Source: Glycomyces albidus
GTDB lineage: Bacteria; Actinomycetota; Actinomycetes; Mycobacteriales; Micromonosporaceae
Direction of reading: 5' to 3'
Assembly (NCBI RefSeq): GCF_009451885.1
Contig: NZ_WIAO01000004.1
Coordinates: forward strand, 204,609-268,608
Length of the DNA: 64,000 nt
Shown here: positions 26,680 to 34,322 of the stretch, one piece after another
Numbering within the stretch: the stretch's first letter is position 1
Layout: every line of letters starts with the position of its first letter
Position numbers and translations under genes: made by a program
The notes under the pieces: model-generated
What the model saw: only the letters and a program-made list of their open reading frames with translations
What the model was told of the DNA's origin: nothing
Databases searched by the model: none

Positions 26680-27174
26680 GTGTTCGGAGGCTTGGGCGGA
26701 ACCGAGTTCCTCGTGATCATCCTCATCGCGATCTTCCTTTGGGGCCCCGACAAGCTGCCGAAAGCCCTCGCAAACCTGCGACGGTTCATCTCCAAGGCCC
26801 GGAACATGGCGTCGAACGCCGCGGCCGACCTGAGCCGCGAGATCGGCACCGACATCCGCCCCGAGGACCTCAACCCGAAGACGTTCGTCCGCAAGCACAT
26901 CCTGAGCGAAGAGGACCAGGAGATGCTCACGAACCCCCTGAAGTCGACGATGCGCGACCTCCAGGACGGCGTCAAGCCGCTCCAGGAGGGCCTGACCGAC
27001 ACCACCCGCGAGATCGAGGGCACCCGCCGCAGCGTCAACCGCGGCGCGCTCACCCGCGGGACGAACGGCTCGGCGAACGGGTCCGGGAACGGCTCGGGCA
27101 CGGGCGCCTCCGACGAGGCCGCACCCGCCGAGCGCACCCGCGGCCGCGCGGCCAGCTTCGACGACGTCACCTGA
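26680..27174 (+). CDS. tatB: Sec-independent protein translocase subunit TatB
   Basis: TatB works with TatC as the receptor of the twin-arginine translocase. The 164-residue protein starts at GTG 26680 behind GGAGGG, with a short N-terminal membrane helix (about residues 8-22, EFLVIILIAIFLWGP) containing the conserved Glu and the Gly-Pro hinge. An amphipathic helix (DKLPKALANLRRFISKAR) and a charged, low-complexity tail with an NGSANGSGNGSGTG stretch follow. The TatB rather than TatA identity is supported by length, the Glu before the helix, and position after htrA. TatA and TatC are not in the window. Confidence 0.92.
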   Translation: MFGGLGGTEFLVIILIAIFLWGPDKLPKALANLRRFISKARNMASNAAADLSREIGTDIRPEDLNPKTFVRKHILSEEDQEMLTNPLKSTMRDLQDGVKPLQEGLTDTTREIEGTRRSVNRGALTRGTNGSANGSGNGSGTGASDEAAPAERTRGRAASFDDVT

Positions 27175-27214
27175 TCCGGGTTTGACCGTCGCATCCCGCT
27201 GGAATACTCGCGGG

Positions 27215-27571
27215 ATGATCGGAAAATGGCACGGACTCATCATCGACTGCCCCGACCCGTCGTCGCTCGCCTCGTTCTATGAGGAGCTGCTCGGCATGGT
27301 CAGGGTCCAGGACGACGGCGACTGGGTCGTCATCGGCGACGCACCGGACCGGCCCGGAGTGGCCTTCCAGCGGGTCGAGGGCTTCAGGGCCCCGACCTGG
27401 CCCACTCAGGACGCCCCGCAGCAGATGCACTTCGACGTGAAGGTCGACGACCTCGACGCGGGCGAGGAGGCGGTCCTGAAGATCGGCGCCCGGCGCCTCG
27501 ACGGCGGCGGGGAGAGCTTCCGGGTCTTCGCGGACCCGATCGGGCACCCGTTCTGCCTCGTCATCACCTAG
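27215..27571 (+). CDS. VOC (glyoxalase/bleomycin-resistance) family protein
   Basis: A 118-residue single-domain VOC protein from the ATG at 27215. The two beta-alpha-beta-beta-beta halves are visible: GLIIDCPDPSSLASFYEELLGM with the first metal-site region and MHFDVKVDDLDAGEEAVLKIGARRL with a His. It ends FADPIGHPFCLVIT, the usual final strand. VOC proteins include lyases, dioxygenases and antibiotic-binding proteins; the substrate cannot be inferred. It follows tatB by 40 bases but a separate promoter is possible. Metal ligands may be incomplete, since the terminal Glu typical of glyoxalase I is not evident. Confidence 0.85.
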   Translation: MIGKWHGLIIDCPDPSSLASFYEELLGMVRVQDDGDWVVIGDAPDRPGVAFQRVEGFRAPTWPTQDAPQQMHFDVKVDDLDAGEEAVLKIGARRLDGGGESFRVFADPIGHPFCLVIT

Positions 27572-27663
27572 CGTTCAGGCCCTGCTGCACGGCCGTCCCC
27601 GCGAACTGGTGAGCCGGCCGGGCCGTGCGGCGCGCCGCCGTCCGGCGGCCGTGGAACGCGAAA

Positions 27664-27688
27664 GCGGCCCGGACACCGCCCGGGCCGC
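27664..27688. terminator. Hairpin between VOC and DUF4190 genes
   Basis: A 9-bp perfect stem GCGGCCCGG / CCGGGCCGC with a 7-base loop, between convergent genes. Confidence 0.65.
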
Positions 27689-27705
27689 CCTTCACGTGTG
27701 CGTTC

Positions 27706-28227
27706 TCAGATCGTCGCCGTCCCGGCGGTGCCGAGCATGGCCATGCCCGCCGCGAGGGCGATGATGGCGAAGACGCCCACCGCGCAGACGATGATGCCGA
27801 GCACCAGGCCGGTGATCGCCATGCCCTTGCCGCCCGCGAGGCCCTGGTTGGCCTTCTTCATGGCGATGCCGCCGAGGATCGCGGCGATGATGCCGCAGAC
27901 GAGGGCGATGAACCCTCCGGCGTAGGGGATGCAGAGGAAGACGGCCGCGACGATGCCGAGCACCATCGAGGCGACGGCCTGGCCCTTGGGAAGCTGCGGG
28001 CCGTACGGGCCGGGCGCGCCGTAAGGGGGCGGGTATCCGGGGGCCGCGGGCGGCAGCTGCGGGGCGGGTCCGTAACCGGGCTGCTGCTGGGGCTGGCTGT
28101 AGCCGGGCTGCTGCGGCTGCGGGCTGTAGCCGGGCTGCTGGGGCGGCTGGGAACCGGGCTGGCTGCCGTACGGGTCGTACTGGAAGCCGCCCTGACCGGA
28201 CTGGTCCGGAGTCGGAGGATAGGTCAT
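27706..28227 (-). CDS. DUF4190-type membrane protein with Pro/Gln/Tyr-rich N-terminus
   Basis: A 173-residue protein beginning MTYPPTPDQSGQGG. Residues 1-90 are low-complexity with repeated QQPGY / PQQPGY units, a feature of many actinobacterial membrane proteins. Two hydrophobic helices follow in the pattern of DUF4190: VASMVLGIVAAVFLCIPYAG...VCGIIAAILGGIAMKK and GKGMAITGLVLGIIVCAVGVFAII. The start is the ATG complementary to 28225-28227; the frame is open 36 codons upstream without membrane or repeat character. Function unknown; the disordered region is probably cytoplasmic and may bind partners. Confidence 0.85.
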   Translation of the reverse strand: MTYPPTPDQSGQGGFQYDPYGSQPGSQPPQQPGYSPQPQQPGYSQPQQQPGYGPAPQLPPAAPGYPPPYGAPGPYGPQLPKGQAVASMVLGIVAAVFLCIPYAGGFIALVCGIIAAILGGIAMKKANQGLAGGKGMAITGLVLGIIVCAVGVFAIIALAAGMAMLGTAGTATI

Positions 28228-28354
28228 CGCTGCACTCTCTGCTCGGGCGGAAACGGCGCGGGGAGGTTCACGATAGCCGACCCCCGCAACGGCAGTGTGA
28301 CGAGGCCGATTCGCGAAACAGGGCGAATCGGCCACGGGCCGTTCCGAATCGGGT

Positions 28355-29446
28355 CTAATCGCGCAGCAGGCGTCCGCGGAGGACGATCAGCGCCGGTTCG
28401 CGGACCGCCGCCACGTCCACTCGCGGGTCGCGGTCGTAGACGACGATGTCGCCCAGATCGGGGGCCAGGCCCAGCCATTCGCGGGCCTCCCAGGACGCGG
28501 CGGCGACCAGCTCCGGAGCCGGGATGCCGGCGGCCTCGTGGAGCAGGCGCATCTCCTCGGCCGCCAGGCCGTGGTCGATCCCGCCGCCCGCGTCGGTGCC
28601 GAGCCGGACCTTGACGCCGGCCTCCCAGGCGGCCCGCACGACCTCGGGGAAGCCGCGCTTGAGGCGGCGCATGTGGTCGGCGTAGCGCGGGAACTTGGCG
28701 TCGGCGTCCCGCGCGATGTCGTCGAACGTCTCGATGTTGATCATCGTGGGCACCAGGGAGATCCCCTTGGCGGCCATGCGGTCCAGGAGGTCCTTCGAGA
28801 GGCCCGTGCCGTGCTCGACGGAGTCGGCGCCGGCCTCGACGACGCACGCGACGGCCTCCTCGGAGAAGGTGTGCACGGCGACGCGGGCGCCCTCGGCCTG
28901 GGCGGCGTGGATCGCGGCGGTGAGGACCTCCGGCTCGAACGACGGGGCGAGGTCGCCCTTGCCGCGGTCGATCCAGTCCCCCACGAGCTTCACCCAGCCG
29001 TCCCCGAGCTTCGCCTGGCGCGCCAGCGCGCCGACGACCTCGTCGGGTTCGCATTCGAGGCCGATGCCGCGCAGATAGCGCCTGGAGGCGGCGACGTGGT
29101 GGCCGGCCCGGACGAGCCGCGGAATGCCGTCTTCGCCGACGAGTTCGGGGTACGGGTACGGCGATCCGGCGTCGCGGATCGCGAGGACCCCGGCGTCGCG
29201 GTCGGTGCGCGCGAGCGACCGGGCCTCGTCGAGGCTCTCGATGGGCGCGGCGCCGCGGCGGATGCCGATGTGGCAGTGGGCGTCCACGAGGCCGGGGAGC
29301 GCGTACCCGGAGGTGGCGACGGTCTCGGCGCCCGGCACCGGGTCGAACGTGATCCTGTCGCCGTCCACATAGATGTCGCAGACCGTGTCGTACGGCAGCC
29401 AGACGACGCGGAGATGGAGCGGCGCGAGCGGTTCGAGTGCAGTCAT
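28355..29446 (-). CDS. Amidohydrolase-superfamily enzyme
   Basis: A 363-residue metal-dependent hydrolase with the amidohydrolase layout: an N-terminal beta-sandwich, then DAHCHIG (HxH metal ligands, about residue 56), WVKLVGDW with the Lys that is often carboxylated, AVHTFSE and VEHGTG with metal His residues, and GTDAGGG with the catalytic Asp. The C-terminal DLGDIVVYDRDPRVD completes the sandwich. It is close to the imidazolonepropionase/prolidase-like branch, but the substrate is unknown. It follows ffh on the same strand, as the amidohydrolase Rv2915c follows ffh in mycobacteria (as recalled), so the order appears ancestral. Confidence 0.9.
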   Translation of the reverse strand: MTALEPLAPLHLRVVWLPYDTVCDIYVDGDRITFDPVPGAETVATSGYALPGLVDAHCHIGIRRGAAPIESLDEARSLARTDRDAGVLAIRDAGSPYPYPELVGEDGIPRLVRAGHHVAASRRYLRGIGLECEPDEVVGALARQAKLGDGWVKLVGDWIDRGKGDLAPSFEPEVLTAAIHAAQAEGARVAVHTFSEEAVACVVEAGADSVEHGTGLSKDLLDRMAAKGISLVPTMINIETFDDIARDADAKFPRYADHMRRLKRGFPEVVRAAWEAGVKVRLGTDAGGGIDHGLAAEEMRLLHEAAGIPAPELVAAASWEAREWLGLAPDLGDIVVYDRDPRVDVAAVREPALIVLRGRLLRD

Positions 29447-29749
29447 CGCCTCGCAGTATCACCCGGACGGGTCGGGATGTCCAGCGCCGCGCCCGGATCA
29501 GCGGCGGGCGGCGGGCGGATCCTCCCACCCTGGGTGGGTGATGCTCCCGGCCAGATTCGCTCCGGGCCCCGACATGATCACGCTTGCGCGGCGCCCGTGG
29601 TGGCGAAGGACACGCGAAGTCCGCGCGCGCACGAACGTGCCCCGGCCGTGTGCGGCCGGGGCACGGTCTGGGCCGGTGCGGAGGCGGTGCCGGGCCGGTG
29701 CGGGCGCGTACCGCGCCCGGCGGTTCCGGGGACGCCCGCCGGTCCCGGG
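29447..29749 (-). other. Gap between ffh and amidohydrolase gene, with terminator hairpin
   Basis: A 303-base gap without a convincing gene. At 29637-29664 lies a perfect 12-bp stem GTGCCCCGGCCG / CGGCCGGGGCAC with a 4-base loop, placed to end the leftward ffh transcript. The rest, including the GGCGGGCGGCGGGCGGATCC stretch near 29500, is likely the promoter of the amidohydrolase gene. Confidence 0.6.
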
Positions 29750-31300
29750 CTACTTGTCCTTGCCCTGGTCCTTGAAACCCTGCTGCTTCAGGAACTGCTC
29801 GAGGTCGATGTCGGGCAGGTCGGCCGGGTTGAAATCGGTCAGGTCCGGCATCTGGCCGGGGAGGCCCTGCGGGAGCTGCGGGGCGCGCTGCTGCTGGGAG
29901 GCCGGTCCGCCGCGGCGGACCGTCTTCTTCTTGGCGCCCTTCTTGCCCTTGCGCTTGGTGTAGGGCGACTTCGTGGCCTTGCCCGTGGGGATGCCCATGG
30001 CGCCGCTCATCTGGCGCATCATCTTCTGGGCCTCCTTGAACCGGGCGAGGAGCTGGTTCACCTCGGAGACGGTGACGCCGGAGCCGTTGGCGATGCGCAG
30101 GCGGCGGGAGCCGTTGATGAGCGAGGAGTCGCGGCGCTCGGCGGGGGTCATGGAGCGGATGATCGCGGTGGTCCGGTCGATCTGCTTGTCGTCGATCGAG
30201 TCGATCTGCTGCTTCATCTGGCCCATGCCGGGCATCATCTTGAGCAGGTTGCCGATGGGGCCCATCTTGCGGATGGCCTGCATCTGGTCGAGGAAGTCCT
30301 CGAGGGTGAAGTCCTCGCCCTTGAGGAGCTTGTCGGTGTACTCCTCTTTCTGCTTGTCCTCGAAGACGGCCTCGGCCTGCTCGATGAGGGTGAGCATGTC
30401 GCCCATGCCGAGGATGCGCGAGGACATCCGGTCGGGGTGGAAGACGTCGAAGTCCTCGAGCTTCTCGCCGGTGGACGCGAAGAGGATCGGGCGGCCGGTG
30501 ACATGGCGGACCGACAGGGCCGCGCCGCCGCGGGCGTCGCCGTCGAGCTTGGAGAGGACGACGCCGGTGATGCCGACGCCGTCGCGGAACGCCTCGGCGG
30601 TGTTCACGGCGTCCTGGCCGATCATGGCGTCGATGACGAAGAGGACCTCGTCGGGGTTGACGGCGGCCCGGATGTCGCGGGCCTGCTGCATCATCTCCTC
30701 GTCGATGCCGAGGCGGCCGGCGGTGTCGACGATGACGACGTCGTGGCCGCGCTGCCTGGCTTCGGCGATGGAGTCGGTGGCGACCTTCACGGGGTCGCCG
30801 ACGCCCGAGCCGGGCTCGGGGGCGTAGGCGGCGACGCCGGCGCGCTCGGCGAGGACCTGGAGCTGGCCGACGGCGTTCGGCCGCTGGAGGTCGGCGGCGA
30901 CCAGGAGCGGGGAGTGGCCGTCGCCCTTGAGCCACTTGGCGAGCTTCCCGGCGAGGGTGGTCTTGCCGGCGCCCTGGAGGCCGGCGAGCATGATCACCGT
31001 CGGGGGCTGCTTGGCGTAGTTGATGCGCCGGGTCTCGCCGCCGAGGATCGCGATGAGCTCCTCGTTGACGACCTTGACGATCTGCTGGGCGGGGTTGAGG
31101 GCCTTGGAGACCTCGGCGCCCTTGCAGCGCTCCTTGATCTGGGCGATGAAGGTCTTGACCACCGGGAGGGCCACGTCGGCCTCGAGGAGGGCGAGGCGGA
31201 TCTCGCGGGCGGTGGCGTCGATGTCGGCATCGGTCAGGCGGCCCTTGCCGCGGATCGACTCGAAGATTCCCGACAGTCGATCTGACAATGCGTCGAACAC
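29750..31300 (-). CDS. ffh: Signal recognition particle protein Ffh (SRP54)
   Basis: A 516-residue GTPase that binds signal peptides of nascent membrane proteins with the 4.5S RNA and docks with FtsY. It starts at GTG (complement 31298-31300) as VFDALSDRLSGIF. An N-domain is followed by the G-domain with P-loop GLQGAGKTT, DTAGRLG, and SKLDGDARGG, then the M-domain rich in Met (MGPIGNLLKMMPGMGQMKQ) with the RNA-binding SxxLINxSRRxRIAxGSG element. The Lys-rich C-terminus (KRKGKKGAKKK) is extended by a Gln/Pro-rich tail. It lies 121 bases downstream of amt on the same strand, with a terminator between. Confidence 0.97.
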   Translation of the reverse strand: MFDALSDRLSGIFESIRGKGRLTDADIDATAREIRLALLEADVALPVVKTFIAQIKERCKGAEVSKALNPAQQIVKVVNEELIAILGGETRRINYAKQPPTVIMLAGLQGAGKTTLAGKLAKWLKGDGHSPLLVAADLQRPNAVGQLQVLAERAGVAAYAPEPGSGVGDPVKVATDSIAEARQRGHDVVIVDTAGRLGIDEEMMQQARDIRAAVNPDEVLFVIDAMIGQDAVNTAEAFRDGVGITGVVLSKLDGDARGGAALSVRHVTGRPILFASTGEKLEDFDVFHPDRMSSRILGMGDMLTLIEQAEAVFEDKQKEEYTDKLLKGEDFTLEDFLDQMQAIRKMGPIGNLLKMMPGMGQMKQQIDSIDDKQIDRTTAIIRSMTPAERRDSSLINGSRRLRIANGSGVTVSEVNQLLARFKEAQKMMRQMSGAMGIPTGKATKSPYTKRKGKKGAKKKTVRRGGPASQQQRAPQLPQGLPGQMPDLTDFNPADLPDIDLEQFLKQQGFKDQGKDK

Positions 31301-31364
31301 GGGCGGACCTCTCGGTGGGTTGGCTGGACACTACGAGCTTAACGGGGCGCGCGCCGGAGCGTGA

Positions 31365-31397
31365 AAACAGGACGGCCGCCCCGTGGGGCGGCCGTCC
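31365..31397 (-). terminator. Intrinsic terminator downstream of amt
   Basis: On the minus strand, a 12-bp stem GGACGGCCGCCC / GGGCGGCCGTCC closed by a 4-base loop is followed by TGTTTTC. It lies 25 bases after the amt stop and before the ffh promoter, so the two genes are separately transcribed. Confidence 0.8.
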
Positions 31398-31421
31398 CTG
31401 GCGGTGACGTGAAGTCGCTGC

Positions 31422-32759
31422 TTACGCGTTGACCTTGTCGGTCGCGGCGGCGTTGGTCTCCGGCACACCCGAGCCGGTGTTGCCGTTGACGGGCAGGTCG
31501 TAGCCGGCCTCGCCGTGCTGGCCGGCGTCGATGCCCGCCAGCTCCTCTTCTTCGCTGACCCTGACGCCGATGGTGAACTTCAGGACGAAGGCGATGATGA
31601 GGGAGACCACGAAGGAGAACGCGACCACGGAGAGGACCGCGGCGGCCTGCTTGCCGACGAAGGCGGCGTCGCCGCCGTAGAAGAGGCCGTCCACGCCGTC
31701 GTCGTAGACCCCGGCGATGACGGTGGCCTCGGAGATCGCGAACAGGCCCACGGAGATCGAGCCCCAGATGCCGGCGACCATGTGCAGGCCGACCACGTCG
31801 AGCGCGTCGTCGTAGCCGAGCTTGTGCTTGAGGCCGATGGCGAAGGGGCAGATCACGCCGGCGATGGCGCCGATGGCGATCGCGCCGAGCGGGGCGACGT
31901 ACCCGGCGGCCGGGGTGATGGCGACCAGGCCGGCGATGACGCCGGAGCAGGCGCCGAGCACCGAGGGCTTGATGCCGCGGATGCGGTCGATGATGAGCCA
32001 GGCGAGGATCGCGGCGGCGGTGGCGACCTGCGTGTTGAGCAGGGCCAGGCCGGCGGTGCCGTTCGAGGCGAACGCCGAGCCGGCGTTGAAGCCGAACCAG
32101 CCGAACCACAGCAGGCCGGTGCCGATGACGACGAGCGGCAGGTTGTGCGGCGCGAAGTTGCCGTCCTTCCAGCCGATGCGGCGGCCGACGACCAGGGCCA
32201 GGGCGAGGCCCGCGGCACCGGCGTTGGCGTGGACCGCGGAACCGCCGGCGAAGTCGAGCACGCCCCAGTCCTCGATCCAGCCGCCGCCCCAGACCCAGAA
32301 GGCGACCGGGGCGTAGACCACGACGACCCAGAGGGTGGCGAACACGACCCAGGAGAAGAACTTCATGCGGTCGGCCACGGCGCCGGCGATGAGGGCGACC
32401 GTGATGATCGCGAACATCATGCCGAAGGCGGAGAGCGCGGCATTGGAGACGCCGCCGGTGACGCCGGCGAGGTCCTTGACGTAGTCGAGGCCGAACGAGC
32501 TGCTGAAGTCGCCGAAGAACAGGTTGTTGTCGGCGCTGAGGTTCTCGGGGTCGGTGCTGCCGATCGCGAGGGACTCGCCGACGAGGACCCAGGCGACGGA
32601 GACCACGCCGATGGCCACGAGGCACTTCATCATCATGTTGAGGACGCTCGAGGCACGGGTCAGGCCGCCGTAGAACAGGGCGAGGCCGGGCGTCATGAGC
32701 AGAACAAGGGCGGCGGAGGTCAAGATCCAGGCATTGCTGCCGGTGTCGAGCTCGGGCAT
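31422..32759 (-). CDS. amt: Ammonium transporter Amt
   Basis: A 445-residue channel of the Amt/MEP/Rh family with about 11 membrane helices. It starts MPELDTGSNAWILTSAALVLLMTPG at the ATG complementary to 32757-32759, behind AGGAGG. The conserved signature DFAGGSAVHANAGAAGL with a pore His and the later VAGIWG segment are visible, as is the cytoplasmic C-terminal tail VRVSEEEELAGIDAGQHGEAGYD that in other bacteria contacts GlnK. The tail then extends with a polar stretch ending DKVNA. Unusually, glnB/glnK and glnD, which normally follow amt and precede ffh in actinobacteria, are missing between 31300 and 31422. Confidence 0.96.
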   Translation of the reverse strand: MPELDTGSNAWILTSAALVLLMTPGLALFYGGLTRASSVLNMMMKCLVAIGVVSVAWVLVGESLAIGSTDPENLSADNNLFFGDFSSSFGLDYVKDLAGVTGGVSNAALSAFGMMFAIITVALIAGAVADRMKFFSWVVFATLWVVVVYAPVAFWVWGGGWIEDWGVLDFAGGSAVHANAGAAGLALALVVGRRIGWKDGNFAPHNLPLVVIGTGLLWFGWFGFNAGSAFASNGTAGLALLNTQVATAAAILAWLIIDRIRGIKPSVLGACSGVIAGLVAITPAAGYVAPLGAIAIGAIAGVICPFAIGLKHKLGYDDALDVVGLHMVAGIWGSISVGLFAISEATVIAGVYDDGVDGLFYGGDAAFVGKQAAAVLSVVAFSFVVSLIIAFVLKFTIGVRVSEEEELAGIDAGQHGEAGYDLPVNGNTGSGVPETNAAATDKVNA

Positions 32760-32849
32760 GGCCGCCTCCTCTCTCCAGGGATAGGTAGAAACTTCGGGCT
32801 TTAGCAGGTATCCGGCGTCGAGGGGAGCGACGGTGCTCGGGAGAGTGGT

Positions 32850-32877
32850 CACGCGCCGGCCGCGAGGCCGGCGCGTG
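32850..32877 (-). promoter_or_regulatory. Long hairpin in the amt upstream region
   Basis: A perfect 12-bp stem CACGCGCCGGCC / GGCCGGCGCGTG with a GCGA loop, 91 bases before the amt start. It has no T tract. It could be a leader structure controlling amt, a terminator, or a protein site. Confidence 0.45.
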
Positions 32878-33131
32878 AATCTCCTACCTACCGGAGTGAG
32901 CCCAGCTTCACTGCGACGTGTTACGCGACCCGGGCCTGCGTGTTAAGAAGTTGTCGCCAAAGATTTCGAGTGTGTGAACTCACTCTCACAGCGGGGGTTT
33001 TCCGCGAGGTGTGAGGCGCACGTGGGGCCGATGCGGCTTTTGGTGGTATTGATGGGTTCGAATGACCCGTGACTTCGGCATGACCACTCCGTTACAGAAC
33101 TGTGCTCTAATGTCTGTGGACCATCAATGAG
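32878..33131. other. AT-richer divergent promoter region between amt and the lacI-type regulator
   Basis: About 250 bases without a gene. It is lower in GC than its surroundings and contains TCTAAT at 33106-33111, a candidate -10 for the rightward regulator gene. No GlnR-type AC-N4-GAAAC motif pair was recognised with confidence. Confidence 0.5.
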
Positions 33132-33143
33132 GTGAACGTTCAC
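33132..33143. promoter_or_regulatory. Palindromic operator GTGAACGTTCAC upstream of the LacI-family gene
   Basis: A perfect 12-base palindrome with the central CG typical of LacI-family operators. It lies about 20 bases after the candidate -10 at 33106 and 92 bases before the regulator's ATG, a position suitable for autorepression. Confidence 0.65.
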
Positions 33144-33234
33144 ACGAGGCGGCGTATCGTTTTACTGGACCGGGGCGCTCTGCGCGCGCCCGGAATGGCG
33201 TGCGTGCGGATGAACATGGAAAGCGACGGCAGCG

Positions 33235-34278
33235 ATGGCGCAAGCGAAGAAGGCAGCCAGTATCTGGGACGTGGCGAGACTGGCCGGCGTCTCGCACCAG
33301 ACCGTCTCCCGGGTCGTCAACGGCTCCCCGCGCGTGGCCGCCGCCACCCGCGACAAGGTCCTCGAGGCCATCACCGAACTCGGCTACCGGCCCAACCGGC
33401 TCGCCCGCAGCCTCGCCGGCGGCGCCGTCGAGTCGGTCACGGTCCTCACCGCCGACATCTCCCTGTACGGCCCCGAGGCCGCCCTGCGCGGCATCGAGAA
33501 GGCCGCGCGGGCGCTCGACTGGAGCGTCCAGATCTCGGTGCTCGACCCCGCCGACACCCACTCGGACGCCGACATCATCGCGCGCCTCCCCCGCGCCGGC
33601 GAGCCGACCATCATCATGGCCCACGACGAACCGGGCATGCGCGCCAAGCAGGTCCTGCTCGACACCCAGCCGCAGGCGATGGTCGCGATCGGCCCCTACA
33701 CCGCCGAGGAGCTCGCGGCCTCGCCGTGGCTGGTCGGCATGGACGACGGCAAGGCCGCCGCCGAGGCCACCAGGTACCTCCTCGACCTCGGCCACACCAC
33801 CGTCCACCACCTGGCGATCCCGACCTCGACCGGCACGTTCGGCGGCGGCAGGGCCCACCGCGCCGAGGGCTGGGCCCGCGTGCTGCGCGAGGCCGGCCGG
33901 CCCGTCCCCGAGCCGGTCCCCTCCGGCTGGACCATCGCCGAGGCGTTCAAGGCCGTGCAACCGCTCGTGGCCGACCCCGAGGTCACCGCGATCCTCTGCG
34001 GCAACGACCACCTCGCGCTCGCCACGATGCGCGCCGCGCACCTGGCGGGCCGCTCGGTCCCCGGCGACCTGTCGATCGTCGGCTTCGACAACACCCCGTT
34101 CTCGGCGTACACGACCCCCGCGCTGACCACGGTGAACCAGGACTTCGAGAGTGTCGGGCGCGGTGCGTTCGAGCTGCTGCGCCACCGCGTGGACAGCTCG
34201 ATCCCGCGGCCCGTCCCGGGCTGGCCCGAGCCCGAGCTGATCGTCCGCGAGACCTCGGGGCCGCCGGCCGAGCACTGA
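33235..34278 (+). CDS. LacI-family transcriptional regulator
   Basis: A 347-residue repressor with the N-terminal helix-turn-helix and hinge: SIWDVARLAGVSHQTVSRVVNG (about 9-30), then RVAAATRDKVLEAITELGYRPN and the minor-groove hinge helix ARSLAGG. The periplasmic-binding-protein-like effector domain follows with typical LCGNDHLALATMRAAHLAGRSVPGDLSIVGFDN. The preserved AR(S)LA hinge suggests it binds a CG-centred palindrome such as the one at 33132. The start ATG at 33235 has only weak upstream purines. It is 44 bases from the glycosidase gene and presumably controls it; the effector would be the sugar released or taken up. No sugar transporter lies nearby. Confidence 0.93.
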   Translation: MAQAKKAASIWDVARLAGVSHQTVSRVVNGSPRVAAATRDKVLEAITELGYRPNRLARSLAGGAVESVTVLTADISLYGPEAALRGIEKAARALDWSVQISVLDPADTHSDADIIARLPRAGEPTIIMAHDEPGMRAKQVLLDTQPQAMVAIGPYTAEELAASPWLVGMDDGKAAAEATRYLLDLGHTTVHHLAIPTSTGTFGGGRAHRAEGWARVLREAGRPVPEPVPSGWTIAEAFKAVQPLVADPEVTAILCGNDHLALATMRAAHLAGRSVPGDLSIVGFDNTPFSAYTTPALTTVNQDFESVGRGAFELLRHRVDSSIPRPVPGWPEPELIVRETSGPPAEH

Positions 34279-34322
34279 CCCGGCCGGGAAGGCGCCCCCG
34301 AAGAACCCCGAAAGGCCCAGCC

